Shown here: positions 47,169-58,609 of the stretch, one piece after another | How the letters are laid out: the number at the start of each line of letters is the position of its first letter | How positions within the stretch are numbered: position 1 is the first letter of the stretch | DNA from: Ctenosaura bakeri | Taxonomy: Eukaryota; Chordata; Lepidosauria; Squamata; Iguanidae | NCBI GenBank assembly: GCA_948474755.1 | Contig: CAOLHI010000397.1 | Coordinates: 248,001-312,000, forward strand | Direction: 5' to 3' | DNA: 64,000 bases | The notes under the pieces: generated by a model | What the model saw: only the letters and a program-made list of their open reading frames with translations | Database searches by the model: none | What the model was told of the DNA's origin: nothing | Program-made: the position numbers and the translations under genes

Positions 47169-48598
47169 ACCCCTTTGCTTGTTACATTACTTTTTGAATG
47201 TAACTTAATTTCACCTTTATTATCAAAAAGATAACTTGCACAAGAGATGTTGTTAACAATTCCTTACTTCCAAGCTATGAATGTAAGTATGCAGGCTAGA
47301 TTGTATCCAATTGCTCATCCAATGAAACACCTTTAAACGTGTGTATTAATATTTAGGCTGTTCTGCAATGATTTTCCTTTCCTTTTGCCATCTTGCTCTT
47401 AGCTGTATGTATCAGTTTTCATTTGCTCTGAGCAACCTTCCAGTAGTCTTCTATTCAACAGGTTTGTGACACAGCAGCAAAACGTCCACTAGATGCCAGG
47501 ATTCCTTTGCAGAGAACAAGAATTCTGTGGGTTAAAGAGAATTTTATGCAGCAAGCTTTTCTTTTCATTTTAAAGAGTTTTGTGAAGCAGGTCTTTATAA
47601 ACAGGGCTCTCTCTGTATATACTCTGTATATACTACATCTATGTAGAGAAGGGCATGTAAATCTATAATGTAGTATGAACATGATTTTTTTTAAAATGGA
47701 GCGTATGTTTCATCAAAATATAACTTGGATTATATTATATTCTTAATTTATTGTTTGAATGATCAATTTTTAAGGCATGTTTTTATTTAGACTGAGCATT
47801 AGTTTGGATGTTTTATTAGTTGTTTGACAAATGGCTTTGGATGCAATTATAAATATATGTGATCGACTGTTACAAGGGTTAAGCTTTCACATTTCTTTGG
47901 ATTAAATCTCTTAACAATGTAAAAGATTTTGCTATGACAGCAAACAAATACTTTTTCTCTTTGTATTAAATCTCTCCTCTTGTTTACTCTTCTGCTAAAT
48001 CTATAGCCAAGTAAGATTTTGATTTTGTCATTTGGATGTGTCAGATGCAACACCTTTTTTTCCCCTGCTAATAATAATTTTTTAAAAAATTAAAGGAATT
48101 CTCCACTTCAGACCCCAAATTCTATGCAACTGAATTCAATGGCAAATCTCACTCAGCATTTCCTCTGGCTAATTCAGAGACTTCGCTTACATAATTTCAA
48201 GCATTACACTTTCTACCAGTAAATCGGATGTTGAATTTTAAAGAGACCATAGCCTAAATGAGACCACTGAGTTACAAGTGGAAGAGACTTATGTGCTTGA
48301 AGGAACCCCATAGTTTCTAGAAGCTTGAAGAAGGAAGGAAAACCACTAAGTGGTCACAAAATCCTCAATGTGTAATGATGGGAGGGTTATGGAATAAAAT
48401 ATATCAGAAGAGGCTGAAACATTGAACAAGAGCAGTTCTAAATCCTAACATTTTGTTACAGGTTCCATTTTTACAATTTTTTATTTAAGTTAAAAAAATA
48501 TTTTATCTCTAAAGAACAAAAGGTCCAAAACTGTAGAGTCTATGGTTATAAAATGAACTATGGAAACTTCTGTCTTCAGCAGATGCACTTCCAGAATA

Positions 48599-49026
48599 CA
48601 GGGGGTCCTCGGTATTCACTATAGTTTGGTTCCAGGACCACTACCACCACTACCAAGAGGCACACCTGAGGTGGAGCAAGTAGGGTATGTGGCCTGGTGC
48701 CAGTGCCAGGGGGTGCAAAAAATTAGTGCTGGAAGCAGCACAGGAGAAGGAGGAAGTGGCCCAGAGGTAGGGGGGACAACTTCCATGCTTGTGCTAGGCG
48801 CTGTTTACACTAGATACAACTCTACTACCACCACCACTACCACCACCCGTGGATACCAAAATTCATGGATGTTCAAGTCCCATCATGTACAACGATGTAG
48901 AAAAATGGCATCCCTTATATAAAATGAGAAAATCAAAGTTTGTTTTTTGGATTTTTTTTTAACATTTTGAAGCCGTGGTTGATTGAATCCATGGATACAG
49001 AGTCCACGGATATGGCAGGTGAATTG
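48599..49026. mobile_element. Tigger-like MITE
   Basis: TA-flanked. Left CAGGGGGTCCTCGGTATTCA. Right side AAGCCGTGGTTGATTGAATC, CATGGATACAGAGTCCACGG is the typical Tigger sub-terminal sequence, ending at 49026 before TA. The central part (48660-48800) is unrelated filler. Confidence 0.8.
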
Positions 49027-49308
49027 TACATACATTTTGTCAGTTTTAGTTCATCCTTCAACAACAACAACAATTTATCCACCAAAAGGCAATTCAAAGC
49101 TTGTCCCAGATGTTTTATTTTCCATGCACAACCCCATGCTACTCCTGTGCAGATCACACATACACAGAAATGCTGGACAATTCTAGGCTACTTCTGAGTG
49201 TGTTGGAGTCATTTTTACCCTCCGGCAGACCTCTGTGGGGGAAAAATGCTGCAGAACAGCACTCTCTGAAGACTAATAGGTATGACCTACCACTTACATG
49301 TTGTTTTA

Positions 49309-49503
49309 GGCCCTTTCACATAATTATGGCATTATGATTCCACCCTAACTACTCTGGCTACATGGCACCATGGTAGGATATTTCAATTTCTTAGCCACAG
49401 AACTTCAGTGCCTCAGTAAACTACAAGCTCCAAGATTCCACAGGACATTGCCATGGCAGTTAAAATGGAATCATAGGGTTATAATTGTGTAGTGTGTTGG
49501 GCC
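49309..49503. mobile_element. Palindromic MITE (CCTTTCACACTAC family)
   Basis: Left GGCCCTTTCACATAATTATG, right ATAATTGTGTAGTGTGTTGG then GCC; flanked by TTA and TCA as candidate 3-bp target duplications. The inner AACTACAAGCTCCAAGATTC is present on one side only as a pair with a decayed left arm. Confidence 0.7.
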
Positions 49504-49509
49504 TCAGAC

Positions 49510-50970
49510 CTGATTTAAACCAGAAAAAAAACACTGTATTAGAAACAGGAACTCAAAATGCTGAAAACAGACCCAGAATAGACTATAAACGGCTTCTGGA
49601 TGTGGCTTTTTTTGTGGGGGGAAAACAGTATAAGGGGTCAGAGACCACAGTGGGTGTTCTGTGAAGCTACATGCAGAACATAGGCTGCACTTTACCATTC
49701 CTACCCCAATCTTGGGAATGAACTAGGGTAGGAGATATGAACATGGCCTTTCTAGTTATTTTTAAAGAGAAGGCCCAACCTACCTAACTCTTATTATCTT
49801 GGGATATCAGTATTTGTACTGAACCATCATGGCACTATCTTTCCATGGTAGTGTGACTGCATGCTCCTCTGAGAAAAGAAGCATTGGTGCTGGCAGGGTG
49901 TCCCAAGTCAGACAGGCTCAGGAGTCACACTGTACGTGCCAAGCAGCTACTGGGTGGCAGCAGTGGTGGGAGGTGACACTGGTGGAGGATGTCTCAGAGC
50001 CAATGGCAGTGGCACCACAGCTACCTCTCTTCAGTATTGAGCAACAGGAGACACCACTAAATCATTTCTGAATTTTTTTTACCTTTAAAAACCTATAGAG
50101 ACAATATAAAATGAAACAGATGATACTAGAAGATGAGACTCCTAGGTTCCAAGGCACTCAATCAACTACTGAAGAAGAGCAGAAGGCAAGTATGAATGGC
50201 TCTGTGTCTAGTAACACAACTGGACTCAAGCAGAAAGGATGTTTAGCTGCTGCCATGCCAAGAAGTAAAAGGAAAGTCTGAAGCTGCACAACCATATAAA
50301 AGGAACATAGAATGTAAGTGAATCAGGGGGATCTAGAAATGGAGCACATACGCTTTGCAATATTTGGGGTGAGTGAGATAAAGGGGACAGAAATGGGACA
50401 TTTTTGGTTAGGTTATTAGAGAGTATTTTCCTTAGGAAATTAAAATCCTGAAGAAACAGGATGGCATTAATAGGGAGAGAAGATGCAGCAAAAGCAGTCA
50501 GGAGACATGACACAAAGGAGATACAATGCAAATGCTATCAATAAGTCTTCTGGGAAAATTTATTAATATAATCCAAGTTTATGTTTCAACTATAGATGTA
50601 GAAGAGAAAGAAATTGAAAGATTTTGTGTAGCGGTCAAGAAATAAACTGATCACACACCAACAGGACATCTTGATAATCGCAGGTGATTGGAATACAAAG
50701 CAGGAAAAAGAGCAGAACCAAACAAACTGTGGATAAATTTGACTTGTAGGCACATAACAACAAAGGACAAAAAGCAACAGATGTGCTGAATTTTTTTTAT
50801 CCCAGTTGTGTGTCTGTGTGTTTTAAAAATGTGTGGTAATTGGCTGAAATTTAGGAAAACTGTTGACAAATTTGTGGAATGCCTATACTAGAAATCCAAT
50901 TGTGTGCAGATTCTGAAACAAAATGTGATTAGCACACAAGAATTAAGAGTAAAGGAGAAGGGAAGGAATC
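49510..50970. other. Intergenic, no feature recognised
   Basis: Mixed composition, with a GGTGG-rich stretch near 49950-50000. No transposon end or coding family is apparent. Confidence 0.55.
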
Positions 50971-50974
50971 CTTT

Positions 50975-51165
50975 AGTTGTTTTTGTGTGCTTTAAGTAAT
51001 TTTCAGTTTATGGTGATGCTAAAGTGAATCTTCCATGGGATTTTCTGGTCCTGAGAGCGTGTGATGCATCTAGGGTCACCCAGTTGGTTTCCATGGCTGA
51101 GTGGGGATTGTAGGGTTGTAGTCCAATGCTCAAACAACTACACTACACTGGCTCTCCATCTCACA
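50975..51165 (-). mobile_element. Sauria-type SINE
   Basis: Reverse-complement order: TTTAAGTAATTTTCAGTTTA tail, GGGTCACCCAGTTGGTTTCC, ATGGCTGAGTGGGGATTGTA (B-box side), CTACACTACACTGGCTCTC head. Same family as 19489-19702. Confidence 0.85.
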
Positions 51166-51227
51166 GAGCACATCCTAAATATGCCCGCTCAGAAGAAAGC
51201 TGCTGAACTTCTAGAAACCTACTCCTT

Positions 51228-51231
51228 CAAA

Positions 51232-51263
<32 letters not shown>

Positions 51264-51264
51264 A
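51228..51264. repeat. (CTAT)n microsatellite
   Basis: Eight uninterrupted CTAT units just right of the SINE. Confidence 0.95.
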
Positions 51265-51299
51265 TTCCTCCATTGTAACCTTCACCTTCTGGGCCAAAT

Positions 51300-53000
51300 C
51301 CACAGTTCAGGCAGAGTTAAACGAGATGGATTTAAAAGATTCCAACCAAGATGGCCGTAAAATGAAGTATTCCAGCTTCATTTCACTGTGAAGTCAACAT
51401 TTCCATTACAGTTGACTCCATAGTAACCAGATTTGAAAAAAATGTCAAAGGTTGATTCCAAGGCTGAAAACCACCTACATGGAAGATACGGTTTTAAAAG
51501 CAGATTAGACAAATTCATGGAGAACTGGTATATCTACAGCTAGCCAGTATGCTTAATTAGAGCTTCCATTATAACCTCATTTTGAGCTTACCACATTCTG
51601 TGAAGTGGAAGAATGGATTTGATAGAGCTTTGATCTGACATCAAAACCATCTTCTCTTATTACCTAAAAACAGGAATAATTATTCAAGAAAATGTTATGC
51701 TCATAATTCTACACATGCTCAGAAGCATCCTTCTTCTTGAAGCAATCCTTTTTTCTGTGTGTGCCTGTATAAAACTACTGTGTTTAAAACTATATTGGCA
51801 AAGCCCAGTACTGCAGAGGGGGCTGCTACAAACTCATGGCTGGAAATTATGTTCTGAATAAAAACACTTCTCTAAGACTAAGGCAGCTGGCAACTAGACA
51901 GGGTCATCTGAGATGTCTGGTGAAGTCGGTGCAAGAAATCAGCTACAATTAAAGTTTAAAGCAGAAGTTGATATCTGGATTGTAGCAATAAAAAATTATC
52001 TTTACTTTCTGCAACTTTATTATTATGCTTGCCTAAGTGCAGCACACTTTCATGCACAGAGAATTTACATTTCAATAATAATAATAATAATTATAATTAT
52101 AATTATTTCTATCCCGCTTCTCCCCATGGATCGAGGCGGCGAACAACAATAATACATTAATTACATTAAAAAAACATTAAAAAACATACCCAATCCTCCC
52201 CACCCACCAACCCATCTAATCAACAGGATTTACAAGCTGGCATATTTATAGGGGTGCTACCTTTTCACCTAATAGATTATGAACAGTTCCAACATTCATT
52301 AGGTCTTGGAGCAAAATGAGGAGATCCTTGATGGGTTTATTCTAAACTTATTAGAAGAGCCATCTCTCTTACAAATAAATATGGTGTGGGAGAGTTTGAC
52401 TGTTATTGCAACCTCTTATTATCAATATTTTCCATTGAGGGCCTTTTTGGAGAAGAAATATGAATATATAAACTATAAGTTTTCAGTTAGTGCATGCATT
52501 ACATTTCTACAAATTAGCCACTGTTTATTGGTAAGAAGTATTCTTGCTACTAAAAGAAAATTAAAACATGCTTCTCTTTTATCTGCTTGTAATCCTATTC
52601 AAACGTGTATTCAGACAGGAATTCTGTTTATATTTTATTCTGCTTGTAATTCTATTCGCACTTGTTTTCAGGCAGGAATTCTGTTTGTATTTTATTCTGC
52701 ATTCTGAGGGAATTACTATATCCAGTGGGCAACAACACTGAGAATGGCATCAGTCTACAGGCATGAGGGATAAGAAGTATTTGTTCAGACAAATAGCTCG
52801 TTTCCAAAATGAATTAAGATGAAGAAAAGATAAGACAAACTCCATGGCCAGAATGGGTCGACTTAAACTCCGAAGAGTTTCTGAAACACGGTTAAATAGG
52901 TCGGTGGGATGGGGTTTACAGAAATATCAGTCATCTATGTGTGCTAAGTCTGTAGCTTTGTCGTCAGGTCTTCTTTTAGTTTATTGACAAGTCAAACGCC
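51300..53000. other. Intergenic; SINE-like tail and 57-bp repeat
   Basis: (ATA/TAAT)n at 52075-52106 followed by CTATCCCGCTTCTCCCC and GAGGCGGCGAACAACAATAA, a common lizard SINE/LINE tail. A plus-strand frame at 52306-52707 (133 codons) contains a 57-bp duplication. I recognise no family and the sequence is AT-rich, so I do not call it a gene. Confidence 0.55.
52583..52696 (+). repeat. 57-bp tandem duplication (two units)
   Basis: Units start CTGCTTGTAATCCTATTC at 52583 and CTGCTTGTAATTCTATTC at 52640, with 50 of 57 positions equal. Confidence 0.9.
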
Positions 53001-53129
53001 ACGTCCAAAATGGATTCTCGATTTTATATGGGCAGAATGTGGGCAGCATTAATACGTGTGTGCTTCTGGTTTACTCCCAGTAAGCTTTCCGGAGCCTCAA
53101 AAGCGACAGTCTCCCCTGTAGGGCGCTCA

Positions 53130-53650
53130 ATATTATCAGCATTATATTTATATTATATTCCGTTCCACAGCGGCTCCCGGCTCCCGCCCCCGGGCCTAGC
53201 CGGCCTCCGCCCCCGGGCGGTGGGATTTCCAGGGCGACGAGGCGGGCGCTGCTGCTATGCAGACTGCCTCACGCTGGAAGCCAACCCCGCGTCCCATGGT
53301 GCGCGCCCTTTTCCAAAGAGGAAGCCGAGCGTGGCGAATGGGACACAGACCGCCATTGTCCCGGCGACATTTTAATAACCTGCACCTACAATATTCAACC
53401 TGTTGTTTGCACAGGGGACAACCCCGCGACAAGAAAAAAGAAAGCCACTCGAGGGGGCGCGGGAGGGAAAGGACGTCGACAGAGGCGCGGCGCTTCCCCC
53501 GGCGCCACGGCCCCGGTGCTTTGGCTCCCGCGAGGCGTGGGCAGGAAAGAAGCGGAGGAGGAGGCCATGGCGGCGGCAGGGGCAGGAGCGCCGTTTCCCT
53601 CAACAACCGGCCGGGCGAGTTGCCGAGAGGGCCCAGTTGAGGAAGACGGC
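53130..53650. promoter_or_regulatory. Orphan CpG-island-like segment
   Basis: GC- and CpG-rich, about 21 kb right of the SMARCAD1 island, without transposon ends. It contains CCCGCCCCCGG-type boxes (53185-53215), GCGCGG and CCGGCGCC runs, and an ATG in strong context (GAGGCCATGGCG at 53567) opening a 41-codon frame that stops at 53690. No good splice donor follows on the plus strand; a GTGAGG donor candidate lies on the minus strand after 53273. It could be the promoter of a non-coding transcript or an unannotated gene. Confidence 0.5.
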
Positions 53651-53920
53651 CGAGCTCGGCGTTCTGCTTTTCGAATTTGGCTGTGTTTATAGCAAATATT
53701 ACACCAAACCGCCGTTTAATTGGCCTTCTTTCATCCCATTGAAGGGCAGGCGCAGGGCTGCCAGGTCGAAAGCTGGAGAGGGCTCCTGTGCCTTTAGTGG
53801 CTGTGGAGAAGGGGAAATTTCCTCAGTTACTCCTCGTACAGCCAGATGACAAGCGACAGCTTTCGAAATTCCTACTTCTATACAGCCCTTTAAAGCTATT
53901 GGAGTTATTCCCATTTTTCA

Positions 53921-54125
53921 GGCCATTTCCGCACTACATTGTTATAGTGCTATTATTATTCCACTTTCAATATCCTGTGGAATTCTGGGGTTTGTAGTTT
54001 ACTAGGGACAAAGATCTCTCTGGCTGAGAATTCTAAAGGCCCCTCCAGAAACTGCAAACCCCAGGATTCCATAGGATGTTGAAAGTGGAATCGTAGCGCT
54101 ATAACAGTCCAGTGTGGAAATGGCC
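53921..54125. mobile_element. Palindromic MITE (GGCCATTTC family), complete
   Basis: 205 bp flanked by TCA on both sides (53918-53920 and 54126-54128). Arms GGCCATTTCCGCACTACATT and AGTCCAGTGTGGAAATGGCC. The 3-bp duplication and GG start are compatible with a PIF/Harbinger-related element (inference). Confidence 0.85.
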
Positions 54126-54142
54126 TCAATCTGGCAACCTTG

Positions 54143-54322
54143 GGCCATTTCCGCGTTAGCCTGTTATAGCGCTACGATTCCACTTTCAACATCCTCTGGA
54201 ATCCTGGGGTTTGCAGTTTCGGGAGGGGCCAGCTGGCCCCTCCCGAAACTGCTAACCCCAGGATTCCAGAGGATGTTGAAAGTGGAATCGTAGCGCTATA
54301 ATAGGCTATTGCGGAAATGGGC
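54143..54322. mobile_element. Near-perfect palindromic MITE
   Basis: 180 bp centred on GGGGCCAGCTGGCCCC (centre between 54232 and 54233). Arms of almost 90 bases pair with very few mismatches (for example TGTTATAGCGCTACGATTCC with GGAATCGTAGCGCTATAATA). Same family as 53921-54125, which lies 17 bp away. Confidence 0.9.
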
Positions 54323-57090
54323 TTAGGCAGGTACTTTCCATTAGATTTGAGGACTGTTCTTGAAAACAGACCCAGGATTGGTGCATTCCTGCATAGCAGA
54401 GGGTTGGACTAGATGGCCCCTGTAGTCCCTTCCAACTCTTATGAGTCTGGGACTAAACAGGAAGGGTTTGTTTTGTGTATCAGCACTGTGGGGTTGTAGC
54501 AATTTCATACCATTTTAACCACAGTAAGGAATCCTTGGATTTGTAGTCTGAGGAGGGACATGAAATTCTTCAAAGATAGGCAGTTGGGCCGTACTGCAAA
54601 GAATTGTGAGAGTCACCAAGTTTCCAATCCCAGTATTCTGTAAAATGGTGCCTTGGCATGCAAAATGGTGTGAAACTGATTTATTATTTATTTATTAATT
54701 AAAATATTTATACCCTTCCCTATGTCAAAAGATCTCAGAGTGGCTTTAAAATAATAATTAAATAAGCTGAACACTTTGAAAGAACAAAACAGTGTGGACC
54801 AGCTAAAAACATACTGATCATCATCATGGATTTTTTAAAAGTATTTTTTAAAAAACTATGTACAACATTATTTCAGATGAATTAGTGTATACTAACAAAT
54901 CTTGTAGTCTCAGCAAAGACTGAAGGCTAATTAACTAAACAATACCTACACATGCATTAATTTACATAGGCTAGCATTCTGTTGTTTAGTCCCAACTAGA
55001 ATAAACCCATTCAGTCAACTACTGAATGGCAAGTCAAGATGGATAAATTGGATTAAGTTAGTGGGCCTATTTTAGTCAAGACTAGGATCAGAATTTAGAC
55101 CATAGTCCTTAATTTAATTAGGCTTTTCTTGTAGAAGTTAGGAACTGGATTTAGACCTGATCCATTTTTATAGCATAAGCTTTCATATATTAGACTACGT
55201 TACTCACCAAGCCTGTATGTTTACTCAGAAGTAAACTTTGTGAAATCTAGGCAGCAATCCAACAGGGGTCGGAATCATGTGGCCTTCCAGATTGGCTATC
55301 CAGGCTAGGGTTGTTGGGAGTTATAGTCCAACAACATCTGGAGTTTTGGCCGAACAGCTGGAGCTAGCCTTGCTATAGGCACTTTCACAAAGCTTGTTCC
55401 TGAACAGATATGCAAAGAATTGGCCTATTATACTCTGCTGTGTATAGGATTGTAACTTAAATACAAGCAATATTTTGTAAAAGTGTTTGGATGAGACATT
55501 TCAAAGCAGATTTTAGAATTAAAATATTTGCAGTATTGTATTTTGATCACACTCTGCACAGGCAGGACCCAGTCTGTATAGACATTTTATAAGTAATATT
55601 TTTTTAAAAAAAATCCAAAAAGTATAACACACTGGATTAAGTATCTAGGAGATTAATATTTTAGAAATGAAAACTTTGCATTACTAAAATATTGTTAAGA
55701 AATTGACAGAAAAAACAAAAATAAACGAGATCAACTCATTTTAAGGCATCAAAGACAACTAAGTTCAAAATGAGTTGCATAGGTCTGTATGAGAAAGGCA
55801 AGTCACCAGAGAGCAGAAGAACTAAAGGGTGTGAAATATTCTGACAGTAAGAGCTGTTTCCCCATGGAACAGACCATCTCACAAGATGCTGGACTTCCTT
55901 CCACAACATGTATTTAAGCAGGAACTCAACAGCCAGCTGTGAATGATGCTGTAACTGCATTACATGTTGCAGTTCCTGCAGTGAACAGAGGATGGAGTAG
56001 AAAATAATCCTGACCTCCCAGAGTCCTAGTCCAACATGCAAGCCATGACTATACCAAGCTAGCTCTCACAATTTCTGATCTCAGATGATCCTAAAACTTT
56101 CTCTGCCTACCCATACATTCTTGGGAAGGCTGTATAAACAGCTACACCAACAGTGTTTCCCAAATAATATTTGTATAATTTTGTTAATACAAGTGACACA
56201 TGTATTTAAAACTGTAGTGTTAATGTAAAACTTAAGGTATTGTAAAATCCAATGTATTGTAATGTAATGTAAGAACTATTGTAATGTAAGATTTGAGTAT
56301 ATATGATTTGCGTAAGAGGTATTTTTGTAAATAAAAACCAGGTAAATCATAATAATTGAAAAGGAGAATGTAAAAGGGTATATGACAAGAATGTAACTTA
56401 CTCGATCTGTGGCTCTAGCAAAGTGTGAAGTCTGTCTCAATGTATATGTAAGGCCTTCTCTGTGTAATGCTATCCACAAGAGATAGTATTACTTGTTTTT
56501 TCAATTGTCCTTTTTTTGTCATTTATATGGTACTGTTGGTACGGTTTTCTATCTGTTGTTCTTACACATTTCTACTGTCTGTTTGTTCTAATATTTTAAC
56601 AGAAATTAATAAAAATATTCCAGCCCTTCCCCCCAAAAAAACCCAGAATGAGCAAAGAAAACACAATGTAAACTGTAAACACAATGAGCACATAGTGTTA
56701 AAAAGATGAAGACGGTAATTTATAAATGTATTTGTTGGATTTATATCTTGCCATTCTCCCCAAAATGAGATTTAAGGTAAATCACAATAAGATCACACAA
56801 AATAGAACTGTAATAAAATTCATTTAAAGTAAAAAAATAAAAATAAAAAGTAGTGTTAACTATTTTTCTAAAAAAATTATTTATTTAAATTATATCCCAC
56901 TATTCTCTCATATGGAATCTATATGGGACTTTACTCATCAGAGGACAAAACTGAGCTTATGTACAAATGAAATGGAACTTGAGTTACTAGAACCACATTT
57001 AATGGGGAAAGGTTGAGTTCCATGGTGAATTTCAGCAAGCAGTTTCAGCAACTGTGGAGATGGGAATGGAACAGTGGGGGCATTGTTTTA
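54323..57090. other. Intergenic with LINE/SINE tails
   Basis: CR1-type 3' end near 54370-54450 (GAGGGTTGGACTAGATGGCC, CCCTTCCAACTCTTATGA; plus strand), hAT-like MITE remnant at 55263-55370 (GGGAGTTATAGTCCAACAAC), another eroded CR1 end at about 55845-56000, and SINE-type tails near 54680 and 56735. No gene is seen. Confidence 0.5.
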
Positions 57091-57096
57091 GTCTGA

Positions 57097-57658
57097 CAGT
57101 GACCTCTCAACCTTTGCAACGGTTTGGGCTGCAGAACTGTCATGAAAGTAAAAAAATCCAAATAACTCCTCCCATACCCAAGTGAGTGCTCCTCCCCCGT
57201 TCACTTGGATTTCACCTGGGTTTGCTGCCTTCCAGGTGCCTGGGTGATAGGCAAGTGAAGGGGAGGGGCAGCCGTGTACCTTCTCCCCCATTCACTCATG
57301 TTTTACCAGGGCACACTGCCTTCCAGGTGTCTGAGCAATAGGGAAGGGGCAGCTGTGTGCCTGGAGAAGGTAGGCATGGATGCCTTCCCCCCACCATTCA
57401 CTTGCATTTAGCCCAAGTGTGCTGCCTTCCAGGTGCTGGGGCAATAGGCAAATGAATGGGAGGGGCAGCAACTCAATTGGAGAAGGTATGTGCATGGGAC
57501 TGCCTCTTGCCATTCACTTGCCTTTTGCTCAGGTCTATGGAAGAAAAACATGCACGCTTGGGCAAATGGGAGGGGAAGAAGGGGGGAGGAAGCAAGTAGG
57601 CACCTTGCAAATAATCAAGTTTATAAAGGTCAAACCCATTAATGTGGAGGGAAGACTG
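57097..57658. mobile_element. Tigger/pogo-like MITE with internal tandem repeats
   Basis: Left end CAGTGACCTCTCAACCTTTG, right end AATGTGGAGGGAAGACTG followed by TA. The interior has at least four imperfect copies of a block of roughly 110 bp with CTGCCTTCCAGGTG and GGGCAATAGGCAA, at about 57225, 57320, 57420 and 57500. Confidence 0.7.
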
Positions 57659-57659
57659 T

Positions 57660-58170
57660 ATAATTTTCTTTTAAAAAACAAGCAAGCAAAAAGGAAACTG
57701 CATCAGGATATGGGCTAAGCATAACAAGATGATTTTTTTTCATCCAATCTAACCATGGTAAGGTTCTACCATAATATTGCATCTAATGGGCTGGGGGGTC
57801 TTCTCCAGTATATCAGAACCCTATGAACAAGTCTCCTTTGTTTTCACAAACAGTTCAGCTGACTTCACAAACCTTCCATGCTGGTCATACCACACAGGAA
57901 AACAGAAAAATGTTAAGGCATTTGACATAGTGTTGGTATAGATTATTTCTCAGACTCTTAAGCCTGCCAATACCATCTCAATACTTGCTAGTAGCATTTA
58001 AAAATATTGGCCAGCTAGGTAACATCTCCTGGCCCAACTCCCTCACACACCTGATAGAAACACCATTCACTTGTTTTCCAGTTACCAGCAGAACAGGCCT
58101 CCTTTTATTCACAGTCGTGACAACATAGCACAATGGACACAATTGCTACAATCATAACTCCCTCTCCCAA
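57660..58170. other. Intergenic, no feature recognised
   Basis: 500 bp between two MITEs without recognisable structure. Confidence 0.6.
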
Positions 58171-58174
58171 CCTA

Positions 58175-58605
58175 GGCCCTTTTCGTATCCTTTTTTTCTT
58201 GTGCGAGCGCCCCTTGAGCATCATGTGAGTGGGAGCGTTGCTCCGTATGACACACTCCCCCTCGCGCGACACTAATGAGGCTAAAGCAGGGTGCACGTGC
58301 ATGTTTTGATTTTCGGCTTTAAGCCGAAAATACTTTGCGCTCGCGCAATGCTCGCAGCGCCCTCCTGCACTTACCTGTGTGCGGTGCTTTGGCGAGCAGG
58401 GGCGGTCGTGCTTCCTTCCCCCTGTGCAGCCTACAGCTCCCAGACTGCACTGCGGAAGGAAGGACCGGGGCGCTAGGGCAACGGTTGCGCTAACAGGAAG
58501 TGACCTGCGGTACGAAGGAGCGGGGAAGCGGCAGCGTTTCGGATGAGGCCTCTCGCGCGAGATGCCCTCCCCTGTTGCGCAAAAGGGTAACGTGCAAAAA
58601 GGGCC
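58175..58605. mobile_element. CpG-rich Harbinger-like MITE
   Basis: 431 bp flanked by CTA on both sides (58172-58174 and 58606-58608). Terminal repeats GGCCCTTTTCG and, inverted, GGCCCTTTTTGCACG. TWA target duplication with GG-initial ends is the PIF/Harbinger pattern. The interior is CpG-rich (GCTCGCGCAATGCTCGCAGC) with a 23-bp hairpin (ATTTTCGGCTT/AAGCCGAAAAT) at 58309-58331. No transposase frame. Confidence 0.7.
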
Positions 58606-58609
58606 CTAC

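Larger units (their letters stand above)
44739..48598. other. Intergenic, few recognisable elements
   Basis: Contains a hAT-like MITE at about 46320-46418 with an insertion, a 43-bp tandem duplication at 47099-47168, and otherwise AT-rich sequence without gene signals. Confidence 0.6.

Noticed and set aside
48560..48922. 120-codon plus-strand frame with a Thr run
   Set aside because: Lies within a Tigger-like MITE; the Thr run is an (ACC/ACT)n microsatellite.
53567..53692. 41-codon protein starting MAAAGAGAPF
   Set aside because: Strong start context, but it ends quickly without a splice donor and has no known relative, so it is not called as CDS.
53010..53849. Four overlapping open frames of 120-150 codons
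   Set aside because: Composition-driven frames in the orphan CpG island; none shows a domain or a good splice donor. Kept only as a candidate regulatory region.
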